Positions 27,005 through 36,133 are shown, counted from the stretch's first letter. The stretch is 64,000 nucleotides of DNA from Anaerocolumna sp. AGMB13025 (GCF_029689925.1 NZ_CP121445.1:5762501-5826500), one strand, 5' to 3'. Numbers and translations: made by a program. Notes: generated by a model from the letters alone, not told the origin.

Positions 27005-28858
27005 CTAATTTGAATCTGTGCTGTTACCTGAATTATTATCTAGTTTATTCCCTGTACTTTTATCTGTATCATTTACAGTATTTTTATCGCCATTATTATT
27101 AGTATTACCGTTTTGAGAGGATGGTCTTTCTGTTCCTCGCTGTTCTCCCATTCTCGGACCTCCCATACCCTGTCCTCCGCCATTACTGGTGACAACGGAA
27201 GAGAGGGTAACTTGTGCCGTCTGATCTCCACATGTTAAGGTATAGGTTTTATCTTTTATAAGATCCGGGGTACTGATGACTACGGATTGATATTTCTTAT
27301 CCGGTTTATAGGAAGCAATTACCTTATCAGTCTCATCCGTTAGCTTTATTTCCGTACCTGCAGCACTGACTTTAGTCAGATTATATAACAGAGAATACTG
27401 GGTAGAAGTATCTGAAAATCCCTGAGCCATACCGGTACTGCCTGCCGCTAGAATCGTACCACCTGTAATCACTGCAGTTCCGTTATAATCAAGAGCGCCA
27501 TTACCGTTGTCGGTAGGGCCGCTTACATAGGTACTGCCCCCTGATACATAGAGATAACCGTTAGAATCGATACCATCGCCGGCAGCATTGATGTGAATTG
27601 TACCACCTTTAATGGATATATAGCAGTCCGTGTCTGCTTCAAACTCACCGCCGCCAAATCCGCCGCCAAAATTACCCTGTCCAAAATCTCTGTTTGGGTT
27701 GGTCCCCTCCGGTCTTTCAGGCATATTAGGTCTGTCTGTTTCTTCTGTTCCGGCAGTTGCACCAGTCGTTGCGTCGGATGTTTCAGCATCTGGTGCTCTC
27801 AAAGAACCGTTGGCATCTGCATCTGTATTTTTATCCGGTGCAGTATTGGATTTCGGATTAACAGTCATATCAGCATCTTTATCTGTTCTATCCATGTCAC
27901 CTGGGAATTTTACACCTGCCTGATTCGAGTCCTTATTGATACCGCTGGCGGAATTTAATCCATCATCATCTGAGGTTATGTCAATTACACCATCTTCAAT
28001 AAGGATAACAGTGCCCTCTATTCCTTCATTACTTTTTAGTACGGTTATCGTACCGCCCGCAACATATACATAGCCCTTTGTGGCATCTTCATCATTCTTG
28101 GACTGAATTCCATTACCTGTGTCTGCACTGAGGGTCAGTGTGCCATCTTTAATCTTCACGCAGTCTTTGCCGTTTAGGGCATCTTTTACTGCAGTAACTA
28201 TTATTTTTCCTCCTGTGATAACCAGGTCATCCTTGGATACGATTCCATGCTTATAATTACCGGTTACAGTTAAGGCTCCTTCCCCGTTAATGGTTAAATC
28301 AGCCTTGGAATAAATAACTCCGTCTACATTGTTGTCATCACTTTGCACGTATACCGTGCCATCCGTCAATGAATTCGCGGTACCCGCTTTTAAGGTAATG
28401 AATACTTTATCCGCATTTTTAACATAGACGGGAGCATTATTCATACAGGTAATGGCTGCTTCGGCAAACACAATATGGACTTTGTCCGAATTTCCGGCAT
28501 CCACAATGATCTGCCCGTTATCCAAGGTACCGCTTATAACATACGTACCCTCCTTGTTAATGGTAAGTGTACTGCCCTTAATGACTGCACCAGTTTCTGC
28601 GCTGTTATCAGCTGCCTCAATACTATCACCCTTTAAAGTTATATTTACTGCCGTACTTTCTTCATAGCCTACTTCCAGGTCCCTCGCTGAAAATTCCGTA
28701 TCCACTACGACTTGTGAAGAGGAAGTATCACTAATTTCACTGGTTTCAGTCGTATTCTCCTGAGCCGCTTTTGCCTGATTGTTCTGACTTGTACTGCACC
28801 CGGTAAATAGCAGGGCGCTAATAGTCAGGGTAATGATATAATAGTTTAATTTTCGCAT
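27005..28858 (-). CDS. Cthe_2159-type carbohydrate-binding lipoprotein
   Basis: 617 residues. Lipoprotein signal ending LLFTGC-STSQ, a Gln/Thr/Ser linker, then a right-handed beta-helix-like repeat region with many I-x-G-T-L-x-I and D-G-I/D-D-G-L turns (INGEGALTVTG, IKDGTLTLSAD, GIQSKNDEDATKG, ITSDDDGLNSASG). A low-complexity Asp/Thr/Pro insert (~335-400) with GFGGGEFEAD precedes a last helix portion, and a Gly/Asn/Thr-rich tail ends the protein. This is the DUF4353/PF14262 family, whose Cthe_2159 member binds cellulose-like polymers and calcium. Starts at ATG 28858 with GAGG. Downstream member of the DUF4956-VTC operon. Confidence 0.83.
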   Translation of the reverse strand: MRKLNYYIITLTISALLFTGCSTSQNNQAKAAQENTTETSEISDTSSSQVVVDTEFSARDLEVGYEESTAVNITLKGDSIEAADNSAETGAVIKGSTLTINKEGTYVISGTLDNGQIIVDAGNSDKVHIVFAEAAITCMNNAPVYVKNADKVFITLKAGTANSLTDGTVYVQSDDNNVDGVIYSKADLTINGEGALTVTGNYKHGIVSKDDLVITGGKIIVTAVKDALNGKDCVKIKDGTLTLSADTGNGIQSKNDEDATKGYVYVAGGTITVLKSNEGIEGTVILIEDGVIDITSDDDGLNSASGINKDSNQAGVKFPGDMDRTDKDADMTVNPKSNTAPDKNTDADANGSLRAPDAETSDATTGATAGTEETDRPNMPERPEGTNPNRDFGQGNFGGGFGGGEFEADTDCYISIKGGTIHINAAGDGIDSNGYLYVSGGSTYVSGPTDNGNGALDYNGTAVITGGTILAAGSTGMAQGFSDTSTQYSLLYNLTKVSAAGTEIKLTDETDKVIASYKPDKKYQSVVISTPDLIKDKTYTLTCGDQTAQVTLSSVVTSNGGGQGMGGPRMGEQRGTERPSSQNGNTNNNGDKNTVNDTDKSTGNKLDNNSGNSTDSN

Positions 28859-28881
28859 AATTTTACCTCAATCTCTTTCTA

Positions 28882-29547
28882 TTACAATTCTTCACTGCCA
28901 TAGTTAACTTTACCGCAGACGATTTCCAGGTTACCGTTTCTGCATCGGAGCTCGTCAATCAGTGTTTTTTCCTGGATGCTATCTTTTAAAACAATTCGGT
29001 AATTCAAGCGGTAGAGACTTCCCATATTGGAGGTTTTCACCTGAACCAGCTCATTTTTTCTAGTATATTTTGAAAATAGATCATCAAATATTCCGGTGTA
29101 ATCCAGTCCCTCCGGTATGGTTATCCGTAGCTCCTGTTCCTTTCTTTTTGGCTCACCAAAGCTTGTAACCTGATAAAGCATGCTTACCCCTCCAAGAATA
29201 AGGACAAATATTACTGCCGCTGCCAGATATCCGGTTCCGGTTGCCAGCCCGACTGCCATTGCCATAAAAATACTATTTATTTCTCTGGCATTTCCCGGAA
29301 TGGAACGGAAACGAACGAGACTGAACGCTCCCATTACGGCAATTCCCGTACCAAGATTACCGTTCACTAACATAATAACCATTTGAACAATGGCCGGCAG
29401 TAATGCAATCGTCATAATAAAGCCTTTGCTGCTGTTGTTATATAAGCTGTGTATCCAGGCAGTAACAGCTCCTAATAAAACGGAACTGATCATACAGATT
29501 AAAAATGTCTCCATGGTAAATGTATCTGATAAAATTGAATTAAGCAT
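28882..29547 (-). CDS. DUF4956 domain-containing membrane protein
   Basis: 221 residues. Four membrane helices near the N-terminus (ETFLICMISSVLLGAVTAWI, FIMTIALLPAIVQMVIML, GTGIAVMGAFSLVRFRSIPGNAREINSIFMAMAVGLATGTGYL) then a cytosolic mixed domain. The FRSIPGNAREI loop is the family signature. Start ATG 29547 has AGAGG and overlaps the VTC gene stop by eight bases. Function is unknown; DUF4956 genes commonly sit next to VTC-domain polymerases, as here. Confidence 0.85.
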   Translation of the reverse strand: MLNSILSDTFTMETFLICMISSVLLGAVTAWIHSLYNNSSKGFIMTIALLPAIVQMVIMLVNGNLGTGIAVMGAFSLVRFRSIPGNAREINSIFMAMAVGLATGTGYLAAAVIFVLILGGVSMLYQVTSFGEPKRKEQELRITIPEGLDYTGIFDDLFSKYTRKNELVQVKTSNMGSLYRLNYRIVLKDSIQEKTLIDELRCRNGNLEIVCGKVNYGSEEL

Positions 29548-30274
29548 ATAGCAATACCTCTTTTCCCTCTTCTTTGTTTTTAATAAGTAACGATTCCTGA
29601 TACCCTTTTCCATACTTTGAGAAGGATACCGGGAAAATTTCCAGATCGTTTAGCAGATGGGCAAGCCATAGCGGCATGGCACCCGGAATCTTAATTTCCA
29701 TCAGCTGCACTCCTTGGTCCAAAAGAGATGCTCCAAAGATACCACTCTCCAGCCATAACTCTTCTTCCCGCCAGATAATATTGCTGTCAAAGGTTATTCT
29801 TAAATTATTGTCTTCTATCCCATACAGGGCTGTCCGGTCATAGGCGATATACATTGCTGGTCTGATATCCGGATAGAAGTTTAGAAACCAGTCAATTTCC
29901 CTGTTAATCTGGGAGGTTTCCTTGTCTGTCTCTCCATCATATAAATAATGCTCTGCACTGATAAGTTCTGATTTTATCCGGCGTTTATAGACAATGCCTT
30001 TATATTTCTTCTTCAATTCAATAAATACCGTATCCATTTCAGAAGGGACACCATAACTTCTTAACCGAAGCTTTTCCTTATATACTGGTTTTTCCAGGGA
30101 AGCCTGTATCAGACGGTAATCCGGTGTGTCAAAATATATATTGCATATGGTTGTTTGTCCGAATTCGTCTTCTTCCAAATAATCCCCTAACTTAAATCTT
30201 AATAACTCATATTTCTCATAATCCAGCAGATATTTTTTTTCATATCGTTTAAACGTATCCTGGTACTGGTTCAT
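29540..30274 (-). CDS. VTC-domain polyphosphate polymerase-like protein
   Basis: 244 residues, a stand-alone VTC catalytic domain in the cytosol. Conserved tunnel residues are visible: RYEKKYLLDYEKYELL (~8-20), NIYFDTPDYRLI (~47), KEKLRLRSYG (~68), VFIELKKKYKGIVYKRRI (~85-103, E and basic residues) and VQLMEIKIPGAMPLWL (E near 205). Yeast Vtc4 uses such a tunnel to make polyphosphate from ATP. Start ATG 30274 has AGGAG. It has no SPX domain, so control must differ from eukaryotic VTC. Operon with DUF4956 and a Cthe_2159-like lipoprotein. Confidence 0.85.
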   Translation of the reverse strand: MNQYQDTFKRYEKKYLLDYEKYELLRFKLGDYLEEDEFGQTTICNIYFDTPDYRLIQASLEKPVYKEKLRLRSYGVPSEMDTVFIELKKKYKGIVYKRRIKSELISAEHYLYDGETDKETSQINREIDWFLNFYPDIRPAMYIAYDRTALYGIEDNNLRITFDSNIIWREEELWLESGIFGASLLDQGVQLMEIKIPGAMPLWLAHLLNDLEIFPVSFSKYGKGYQESLLIKNKEEGKEVLLYA

Positions 30275-30283
30275 TACAATCAC

Positions 30284-30709
30284 TCCTGTCTTATCTGATA
30301 AAGTAATTGTAAACTACTTACTTAAAATCAACCTTAAACCTTACTTTAATTTTACTTTGACTTTACAAAAATTTAAAAACATAAAAAAACATAACCTTTG
30401 TGTGAATGAGAAAATTATGAAGCTCATATTTATCTGGGCGTCATGAACCGAAGGTCCTAATTTTTCGTGGTTGAAATCAAGCGGAAATAGGATAAAAAAA
30501 GGATACGGCTGCTGAAATTTATAAGCCTGTATCCTTTCCTATTTTATATTATAATTAACATTTTTCCTGAGAGCTGCAGTATGTCCTATGCTTCTATTTA
30601 TTAACATCAACCTGAATCTTAATACGGTTGTCATAAATCCTTTGTCAATCTTTCCAAGGAGTGCAGCTCTTTTGGTTCTGAACCGAATTCCATTTTCTTT
30701 CCTTAAGCA
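30284..30709. other. Intergenic region between VTC operon and sensor kinase
   Basis: Contains the VTC promoter somewhere in 30290-30480, the terminator below, and 30539-30693 on the minus strand, where two tiny frames follow the kinase stop: 30631-30693 (20 codons, preceded by AAGGAAAG) and 30539-30634 (31 codons), overlapping by ATGA. GAGCTGCA repeats in inverted form at 30571 and 30664. None has a recognisable product. Confidence 0.35.
30497..30537 (-). terminator. Terminator of the sensor kinase operon
   Basis: AAAGGATACGGCT at 30498-30510 pairs with AGCCTGTATCCTTT at 30524-30537; on the minus strand TTTTTTT follows the stem. Confidence 0.75.
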
Positions 30710-31939
30710 TTAGATTATCACCGTAAAACAGATGGATTTTCCATCCTCACTTTTCACCGAAATCTTACCATGATGAGCTTCTACAATGGATTTGGCTATG
30801 GACAACCCGATACCATAACCGCCGGTTTCTCTGGATCTGGATGAATCCTGTCTGTAAAATCGGTCGAATAAGTGATCTAAATCTTCGGTATAGATTTCCT
30901 CCGCTGTATTGAATACTTCCAGTTTGATACCTTTCTTGGCATGAGTAAGCGTTATTCTAATGATTCCATTCTGGTTAGAATACTTAACCGCATTATCCGT
31001 AAGAGTTGAGATAAGCTGGTGAATACTGCTCTCATCTCCGTGCAGAATTATGTTCGGAGTAATATCTAATATCAGATTTTTATTGTGGGTTTCGACCATT
31101 GCCTCAAAGGAACCGGCTATTTCTGTTACGGCTTTACTCATATCAAAGTCATGAAACATAAGCTTAATACTGTCTTCATCCATTTTCGACAGCATCAGCA
31201 AATTCTTCACCAGTTTATCAAGTCTTTCGGTCTGATTACGGATACTGGCAATCCATTCATTGTCTCCGCCTGTCAATTCCAGTACATCGGTATTGGCTGA
31301 AATAATAGCCAGGGGGGTTTTGATTTCATGACCCGCATCCGTAATAAACTGCTTTTGTTTTTCCATGCTGATCATAATCGGTTTGATGGTTTTTTTGGAC
31401 AGAACAGAAACCAGTAGAAATACCGTAAGAAGAGTACCAACAGCCACTCCTGCCGAAATAAGCAAAAATAAGGTTGCCGTCTGCAGCTGGCTTCTGCAGT
31501 CAATGAAAATCAGCATGGAACCAGATGGTTGTTTTATAATCGCATATTTATATATTCCCTTATAACCACTGTTATTCCCGCTACTTAGTACTTTTGTGGC
31601 AAAGTTTCGCGCATCCCCGGATGCTACAGCTGCTATATGGCTGGTGTCAATCTGTTTTATTGTGCCGTCCGTATTGACATTCACAGTAAAATACCTGGTT
31701 TCAAAGGGAGTCTCCTCATTCATCTGAAATCCAAAATCCGGCTTTTTCTGGGGTGGTTTTTTTCTGTCGAACTTAGGGAAATTACCATTATTTTCAGATA
31801 ATATCCGAATTGCTCCGTTTATCCGGTGATTCATCTGATAGAAATTAATGATATTGATGGAGCCAACTACTATCACCATGACTAACATTAAGGACATCAT
31901 CGCAATTGTAATGAATTTGCGCTGCAGTTTCTTGATCAT
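30710..31939 (-). CDS. Sensor histidine kinase, EnvZ/OmpR-pair type
   Basis: 409 residues. Two membrane helices (~15-35 and ~158-182) enclose a ~125-residue extracellular sensor with a Lys/Pro-rich start (PKFDRKKPPQKKPDF). HisKA with ITDAGHEIKTPLAII (His ~205), HATPase with LISTLTDNAVKYSN and GGYGIGLSIAKSIVEAHHG. It starts within the stop of the response regulator (ATGA overlap) on the minus strand. No HAMP is obvious. Signal unknown; the neighbouring VTC cluster is a candidate target. Confidence 0.9.
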   Translation of the reverse strand: MIKKLQRKFITIAMMSLMLVMVIVVGSINIINFYQMNHRINGAIRILSENNGNFPKFDRKKPPQKKPDFGFQMNEETPFETRYFTVNVNTDGTIKQIDTSHIAAVASGDARNFATKVLSSGNNSGYKGIYKYAIIKQPSGSMLIFIDCRSQLQTATLFLLISAGVAVGTLLTVFLLVSVLSKKTIKPIMISMEKQKQFITDAGHEIKTPLAIISANTDVLELTGGDNEWIASIRNQTERLDKLVKNLLMLSKMDEDSIKLMFHDFDMSKAVTEIAGSFEAMVETHNKNLILDITPNIILHGDESSIHQLISTLTDNAVKYSNQNGIIRITLTHAKKGIKLEVFNTAEEIYTEDLDHLFDRFYRQDSSRSRETGGYGIGLSIAKSIVEAHHGKISVKSEDGKSICFTVII

Positions 31940-32610
31940 TTATCTTCCTCCAGTGTATATCCAACTCCTCTGACCGCTTTGATTTTCACATCGGCTTCCA
32001 AGGATTCCAGTTTTTTACGGAGATAGGAAATATAGACCCACACCACACTGATTTCTGCTTCTGAATCATATCCCCAGATCCGTTCCATAAATAACTCCGT
32101 GGATATAAGCCGCTTATGATTATTCATCAACATCTCAAGCATTTGAAATTCCTTATTGCTGAGCCTTAGGGCGATTTTATCCTTGGATAATTCATAGGTT
32201 TCTTTATTCAGCCTGATGTTTCCAAGTGTAATTACATTAGGTGTAAATTCAGCCTTACGCCTGGTCATGGCACGGACTCTGGCTAAGAGTTCTCCCATGG
32301 CAAAGGGTTTGCCAAGGTAATCATCTGCCCCGGTATCCAGTCCAAGTATCCGGTCTTCAATTTCGGTTTTGGCAGTAAGCAATAATACGGGAGTCGAAAT
32401 CCCTTTTTCCCTTAAATTACTTAAAACCTTAAGTCCGTTCATTTTCGGCATCATAATATCCAGAATTATAATATCATAATTTTCCGACTGTCCATAATCC
32501 AGGGCATCCGCACCGTTATAAACCGCATCTACTGAATAGTTATTATGTTTTAAAATAGCCGTTAATGCATTTGATAATTCTTTTTCATCCTCTGCAAGTA
32601 AAATTCTCAT
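31936..32610 (-). CDS. OmpR-family response regulator
   Basis: 224 residues. Receiver with AEDEKEL, Asp in YDIIILDIMMPKMNG (~51), TAKTEIEDRILGLDTGADDYLGKPFAMGELLAR; winged-helix domain with LSNKEFQMLEMLMNNHKRLISTE and SYLRKKLESL, ending KAVRGVGYTLEE. GGAGGAAAGGGT before ATG 32610. First gene of the pair with the kinase. Confidence 0.93.
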   Translation of the reverse strand: MRILLAEDEKELSNALTAILKHNNYSVDAVYNGADALDYGQSENYDIIILDIMMPKMNGLKVLSNLREKGISTPVLLLTAKTEIEDRILGLDTGADDYLGKPFAMGELLARVRAMTRRKAEFTPNVITLGNIRLNKETYELSKDKIALRLSNKEFQMLEMLMNNHKRLISTELFMERIWGYDSEAEISVVWVYISYLRKKLESLEADVKIKAVRGVGYTLEEDK

Positions 32611-32986
32611 ACCCTTTCCTCCCAGGCCCTGTCACTCTGATCTTTCATTGTATTATATAAAATACTTTTACCATCTTTGGTGCTCCCTTATGCATGCTTT
32701 CTTTAAAACCATGCTAACAAAATAACCTTAAATTAACTTAAAATACATTCTGACAAGAAAAAGAACGCATTACTGTTTCTATTATAAATCATATTATCTC
32801 CAAGGCAAGTTCTTTAAATGCCCGATAGATAAAAGTGCCCATCCATAGCAGAGCGTTTTTTTATGTAATAGGGCGATTTTACTATTGCATAAAAAAGTGT
32901 CTTCGACACATCAGCTCCCCTAGCCCCTCATTCATGAGGGGAATCTGGGGGTTTCTTTTTTTGTCATTCTGCTTCATAATAGTCAT

Positions 32987-34144
32987 ATGAATATATTACA
33001 GAAGATTTTCAATGACAATTATGAAATAATTAAATATTCTCTTCATCCTCGTCATGTTGTTATGGAAAACATTGAAAAGATGATTAACTGCGGCGATCCT
33101 TCCTTTGGTGGTGCCATGTACGGCTGTTCCCATTGCGGTGAACTTAAATTCGTTCCTTTCCGCTGTCACTCCAAGTTTTGCCCTACCTGTGGCAGCAAAT
33201 ACTCCAACGATCGTTCTACCACGATATCTTTTAAGTTAATTCGTTGCACTCACCGCCACTGTGTTTTTACTATTGACGAAGAACTTCGTCACTTCTTTTT
33301 GGAAGACCGTTCCCTTCTTAACTGTCTTTTCCAGGCGGTCCGTAGCGTTGTTCTTGAACTGTTCCACAAGATGAACAAAAGTAAGAACTATGTTCCCGGT
33401 TTTGTCTGTGTTCTACATACTTTTGGCCGTCCTCTTGAATGGAATCCTCACATTCACTGTCTACTTACCGAAGGTGGATTCTCCGATGATGGATTCTGGC
33501 GTGTTGTAAAACATTTTAATTACTCTTATTTTAGAAAAGCTTTTCAGACCGCTCTTCTTAATGAAATGGAGAAGCATATCGGTCCATCTTTCAAAAAAAC
33601 CAAGGCCGCCATCTACAAGAAAGATAAAAATGGTTTCTATGTTTACGCAAAACCAAATCTTTGTGACCCTAATACCGTTGTAAAATATATCAGTCGCTAT
33701 CTTAGTCGTCCTGTTATTGCTACTTCAAGAATTGACTCCTACGATGGTGAAAATGTAACTTTTCATTATAACAAACATGAGGATAATTCTTATGTTCAGA
33801 AAACAATTCCTGTGTTAGATTTTATTAAGCTTCTTATCCAACACATCCCTGAAAAGAACTTTAAGATGACACGCTATTATGGTCTTTATGCTCGTCATCG
33901 CGAGTTAGATAAAAGCCTTACCAAAGCTGTACCCAAATCCAAACACAAGATAATTCTGGATTTTAATAAATGGCGTAACCTTATTCTTTTGTCCTTTGGT
34001 TACGATCCCTTGAAATGTCAAAAGTGCAATCATACCATGGAGTTTCTGGAACTCTACTATAACCACAAACGTGTATCTCTAGTTGAACTTTACGAAAGGG
34101 CAATGGCAAAGTTTCACTGCCGCTCCAGCGGTAAAGCTACTTGA
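32987..34144 (+). CDS. IS91-family transposase (HUH, single Tyr candidate)
   Basis: 385 residues. N-terminal zinc-binding region (YGCSHCGELKFV, FRCHSKFCPTCGSKYS), HUH motif as WNPHIHCLLTEGG (~160), and the catalytic Tyr candidates in NTVVKYISRYLSRP (~230). A C-terminal second Cys pair (LKCQKCNHTME) occurs. No strong ribosome site precedes the ATG, common in IS genes. Apparently intact. Confidence 0.88.
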   Translation: MNILQKIFNDNYEIIKYSLHPRHVVMENIEKMINCGDPSFGGAMYGCSHCGELKFVPFRCHSKFCPTCGSKYSNDRSTTISFKLIRCTHRHCVFTIDEELRHFFLEDRSLLNCLFQAVRSVVLELFHKMNKSKNYVPGFVCVLHTFGRPLEWNPHIHCLLTEGGFSDDGFWRVVKHFNYSYFRKAFQTALLNEMEKHIGPSFKKTKAAIYKKDKNGFYVYAKPNLCDPNTVVKYISRYLSRPVIATSRIDSYDGENVTFHYNKHEDNSYVQKTIPVLDFIKLLIQHIPEKNFKMTRYYGLYARHRELDKSLTKAVPKSKHKIILDFNKWRNLILLSFGYDPLKCQKCNHTMEFLELYYNHKRVSLVELYERAMAKFHCRSSGKAT

Positions 34145-34199
34145 TTTTCTATCCCATCTGGTCCATACTTAAATCATTCTAAGATGGGAGGCACTACTA

Positions 34200-34379
34200 A
34201 TGGATCCAAAACAACTAGAGGAACTCAGACAAAACTATATCAAAAATCCTCCAGAAGGAATGACAGCTAAGCTTGTTCGGAACATGACTGATTCTGATCT
34301 GCTCGACATGCATTATTTTCTTACCGAGGATGATGACCTTGATGAGGACGAATTTGAAGAAGGTTTTTATATCTTCTAG
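34200..34379 (+). CDS. Small acidic ORF carried by the IS91 element
   Basis: 59 residues, starting at the ATG that follows GGGAGG by nine bases: MDPKQLEELRQNYIKNPPEG, then a helical middle MTAKLVRNMTDSDLLDMHYF and an extremely acidic tail with DDDLDEDEFEEGFYIF. It begins 55 nt after the transposase stop and ends before the structured right end. The good ribosome site and codon structure suggest it is expressed. No family recognised; a transposition accessory protein is one option. Confidence 0.5.
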   Translation: MDPKQLEELRQNYIKNPPEGMTAKLVRNMTDSDLLDMHYFLTEDDDLDEDEFEEGFYIF

Positions 34380-34693
34380 CAATATCGTCTGTTTCCTATG
34401 CCCGCTTTTAGCGGGCATATTTAATACACAGGTTCTCCGGAGGAGAACTTTCCTAATAAAGAACAAAGAGTCTGGCTCGCCAGACTCTAGCGCTGACGCA
34501 CTGTCACAACAGTGACAATCTTCCTTAAGTGCGTCATGCGCATCCTGCCTGGAAGGCTTTTTTATTGCATAGACTAACTATGTCAAGTAGTTATTTTATA
34601 TTAGTTTACTGTTATATAATTGTACCTTGAAAATAGCATGACAAATAAAGCACCTTGAAAGCTGCCTTGAAAAATTGATATGAGAGATAAGAA

Positions 34694-35860
34694 CTACTTT
34701 ATGTAAGCTTCATGTTTCATTTCCATACAGTAAAGAACTCTGACCAGTTTTTTTGCAACGTGGGAAACTGCAACATTATAAGGTTTTCCTTCTGCCAGTT
34801 TTTTCTGTAAGAATAAACTGAAATTAGTATCCCATTTACCAACATTTTTAGCGGCTGTATAAAGTGCGAAACGCAGGTATTTTGAGCCTCTTTTAACCAT
34901 TTTGGCATGGGTAGACGTATACTGCCCAGATTGATAGATAGATGGCTCCATTCCGGCAAATGCAAGTATTTTTTCGGCATTAGAAAAATCAGAAAAATCA
35001 CCTATTTCGGCATGAATGATAGCTGCAGTTGTATAAGAAATACCGGGAATCGTTATAAAAGGAGAATCTATATTTTTAACAATCTCTTTTATTCTTTTCT
35101 CAATCACTTCGGTTTGTTCCTGCAGCAGAAAAATGCGAGCTAGGGTTTGTTGTAATTCAATGGTCTGTATGCCATCGCAGGTTCCGATTGATTGTTTGGC
35201 TGCTTCTTTGATATCAATTGCTTTTTGACGACCATAGTGACCTTTTGAATGTTTTGATAAAAGGTTAGTCAAACGAGTCAGATGAGCCTTTGAAATAGCG
35301 TTAGTATTGGTGTATTCACTCATAAGGTGATAAATCGAATTAACCTGTAGTTCATGAACTATTTTCTCTAATTCGGGAAAAATGATATTCATCAACCTAG
35401 CGAACGATACTTTGAGCCTGGAGCAATCTTTTACAAGGTTAAAACGATATCTTGTTAGTGACTTTAGTTCTTTTTCATGGTATGATGCAGGTGCATAGGG
35501 CGTTAGCTTCTGTGTCATCAGCATTGATACGATTGATTGGGCGTCAGCCTTGTCCGTTTTCGTCTTTCTAAAGCTTAGACTTTTTTTGTATAGACTAGTG
35601 TGAAGCGGATTGATAATAAAAATGTGGTAGTTTTTATTAGCGAGGAAATCAGCGATATTGTTGCTATAATGACCAGTTGCTTCCAGCCCTATTTTTATTG
35701 TTTCAGGGTTATTGGTGAAGGATTGCATACGTTGAAGCAAAAGAGAAAATCCAATAAGATCATTAGAAATGGTGAAGACAGGGAAAAGAATTTCGCCGTC
35801 CGAACTGGTGATAAGACAATCGTGTTTATTCTTTGCGACATCAATGCCTACGTAAATCAT
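34694..35860 (-). CDS. IS110-family transposase (DEDD RuvC-like recombinase)
   Basis: 388 residues. DEDD_Tnp_IS110 domain with YVGIDVAKNKHDCLI (first Asp ~6), IGLEATGHYS (Glu ~62) and KTKTDKADAQSI (Asp ~100-103); C-terminal Transposase_20 domain with ITIPGISYTTAAIIHAEIGD and the catalytic Ser in PSIYQSGQYTSTHAKMVKRG. Intact, with AAAAGGAG before the ATG. Works with a bridge RNA, according to studies of IS621. Confidence 0.93.
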   Translation of the reverse strand: MIYVGIDVAKNKHDCLITSSDGEILFPVFTISNDLIGFSLLLQRMQSFTNNPETIKIGLEATGHYSNNIADFLANKNYHIFIINPLHTSLYKKSLSFRKTKTDKADAQSIVSMLMTQKLTPYAPASYHEKELKSLTRYRFNLVKDCSRLKVSFARLMNIIFPELEKIVHELQVNSIYHLMSEYTNTNAISKAHLTRLTNLLSKHSKGHYGRQKAIDIKEAAKQSIGTCDGIQTIELQQTLARIFLLQEQTEVIEKRIKEIVKNIDSPFITIPGISYTTAAIIHAEIGDFSDFSNAEKILAFAGMEPSIYQSGQYTSTHAKMVKRGSKYLRFALYTAAKNVGKWDTNFSLFLQKKLAEGKPYNVAVSHVAKKLVRVLYCMEMKHEAYIK

Positions 35861-35864
35861 AATA

Positions 35865-36115
35865 ATAGCTCCTTTTAGTAGATTGACACTGTTGCTTATT
35901 CCACAGAACTGCCTGCTATGTAGCCTCGTGCTAATTAAAACGTCATGCGTTATCTAACTGATCAACATTTAAGCAGGCAACTGTGGTTATAGCCTATGAA
36001 CAAACGTCTAAGCGTTAGGTAAGTTCGACTAATCCACAGTGCCTATAAACAGTATACACTTACTCAAGAAAAGAGTAAGGAACTAATATCAATTTAACAT
36101 ACGAGGTAAGTTCGA
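35865..36115 (-). ncRNA. Candidate bridge RNA region of the IS110 element
   Basis: The non-coding 5' end of the element holds a long stem: CCACAGAACTGCCTGCT at 35901-35917 pairs with AGCAGGCAACTGTGG at 35972-35986, and smaller stems beyond. AGGTAAGTTCGA occurs twice (36017-36028 and 36104-36115), once at the putative element end and once inside, as expected for a donor end and its guide. Boundaries and loops are inferred, not shown; the RNA would be transcribed with the minus strand. Confidence 0.5.
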
Positions 36116-36133
36116 AGAAGTTTCCTATGCAAT

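Larger units (their letters stand above)
32820..34572 (+). mobile_element. IS91-family (rolling-circle) insertion sequence
   Basis: Element inferred from the HUH transposase at 32987-34144. The left flank has a hairpin TTTTTTATGTAATAG / CTATTGCATAAAAAA (about 32859-32895), CCCCTCATTCATGAGGGG at ~32925-32942 and GTGTC-TTC-GACAC. The right flank has GTTCTCC-GGAGGAGAAC, GAGTCTGG-CTCG-CCAGACTC and a nested GACGCAC...GTGCGTC stem, then GCCT-GGA-AGGC with T-run. Such structured ends suit rolling-circle origin/terminator ends; exact termini are not determined and are given approximately. Confidence 0.65.
34600..36120 (-). mobile_element. IS110-family insertion sequence
   Basis: Defined by the DEDD transposase at 34694-35860 and its long 5' non-coding flank (35861-36120) versus a shorter 3' flank (34573-34693), the layout of the IS110 group whose bridge RNA is upstream of the gene. 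Direct repeats (CCTTGAAA, three copies near 34625-34672) lie in the 3' flank. Exact ends are not determined; the perfect 15-bp inverted repeat TTTTTTATTGCATAG 34558-34572 / CTATGCAATAAAAAA 36125-36139 brackets it. Confidence 0.75.

Noticed and set aside
30571..30671. Riboswitch suggested by inverted GAGCTGCA repeats
   Set aside because: Eight-base arms with an ~85-nt loop, located in a 3' region, and no known aptamer core recognised.
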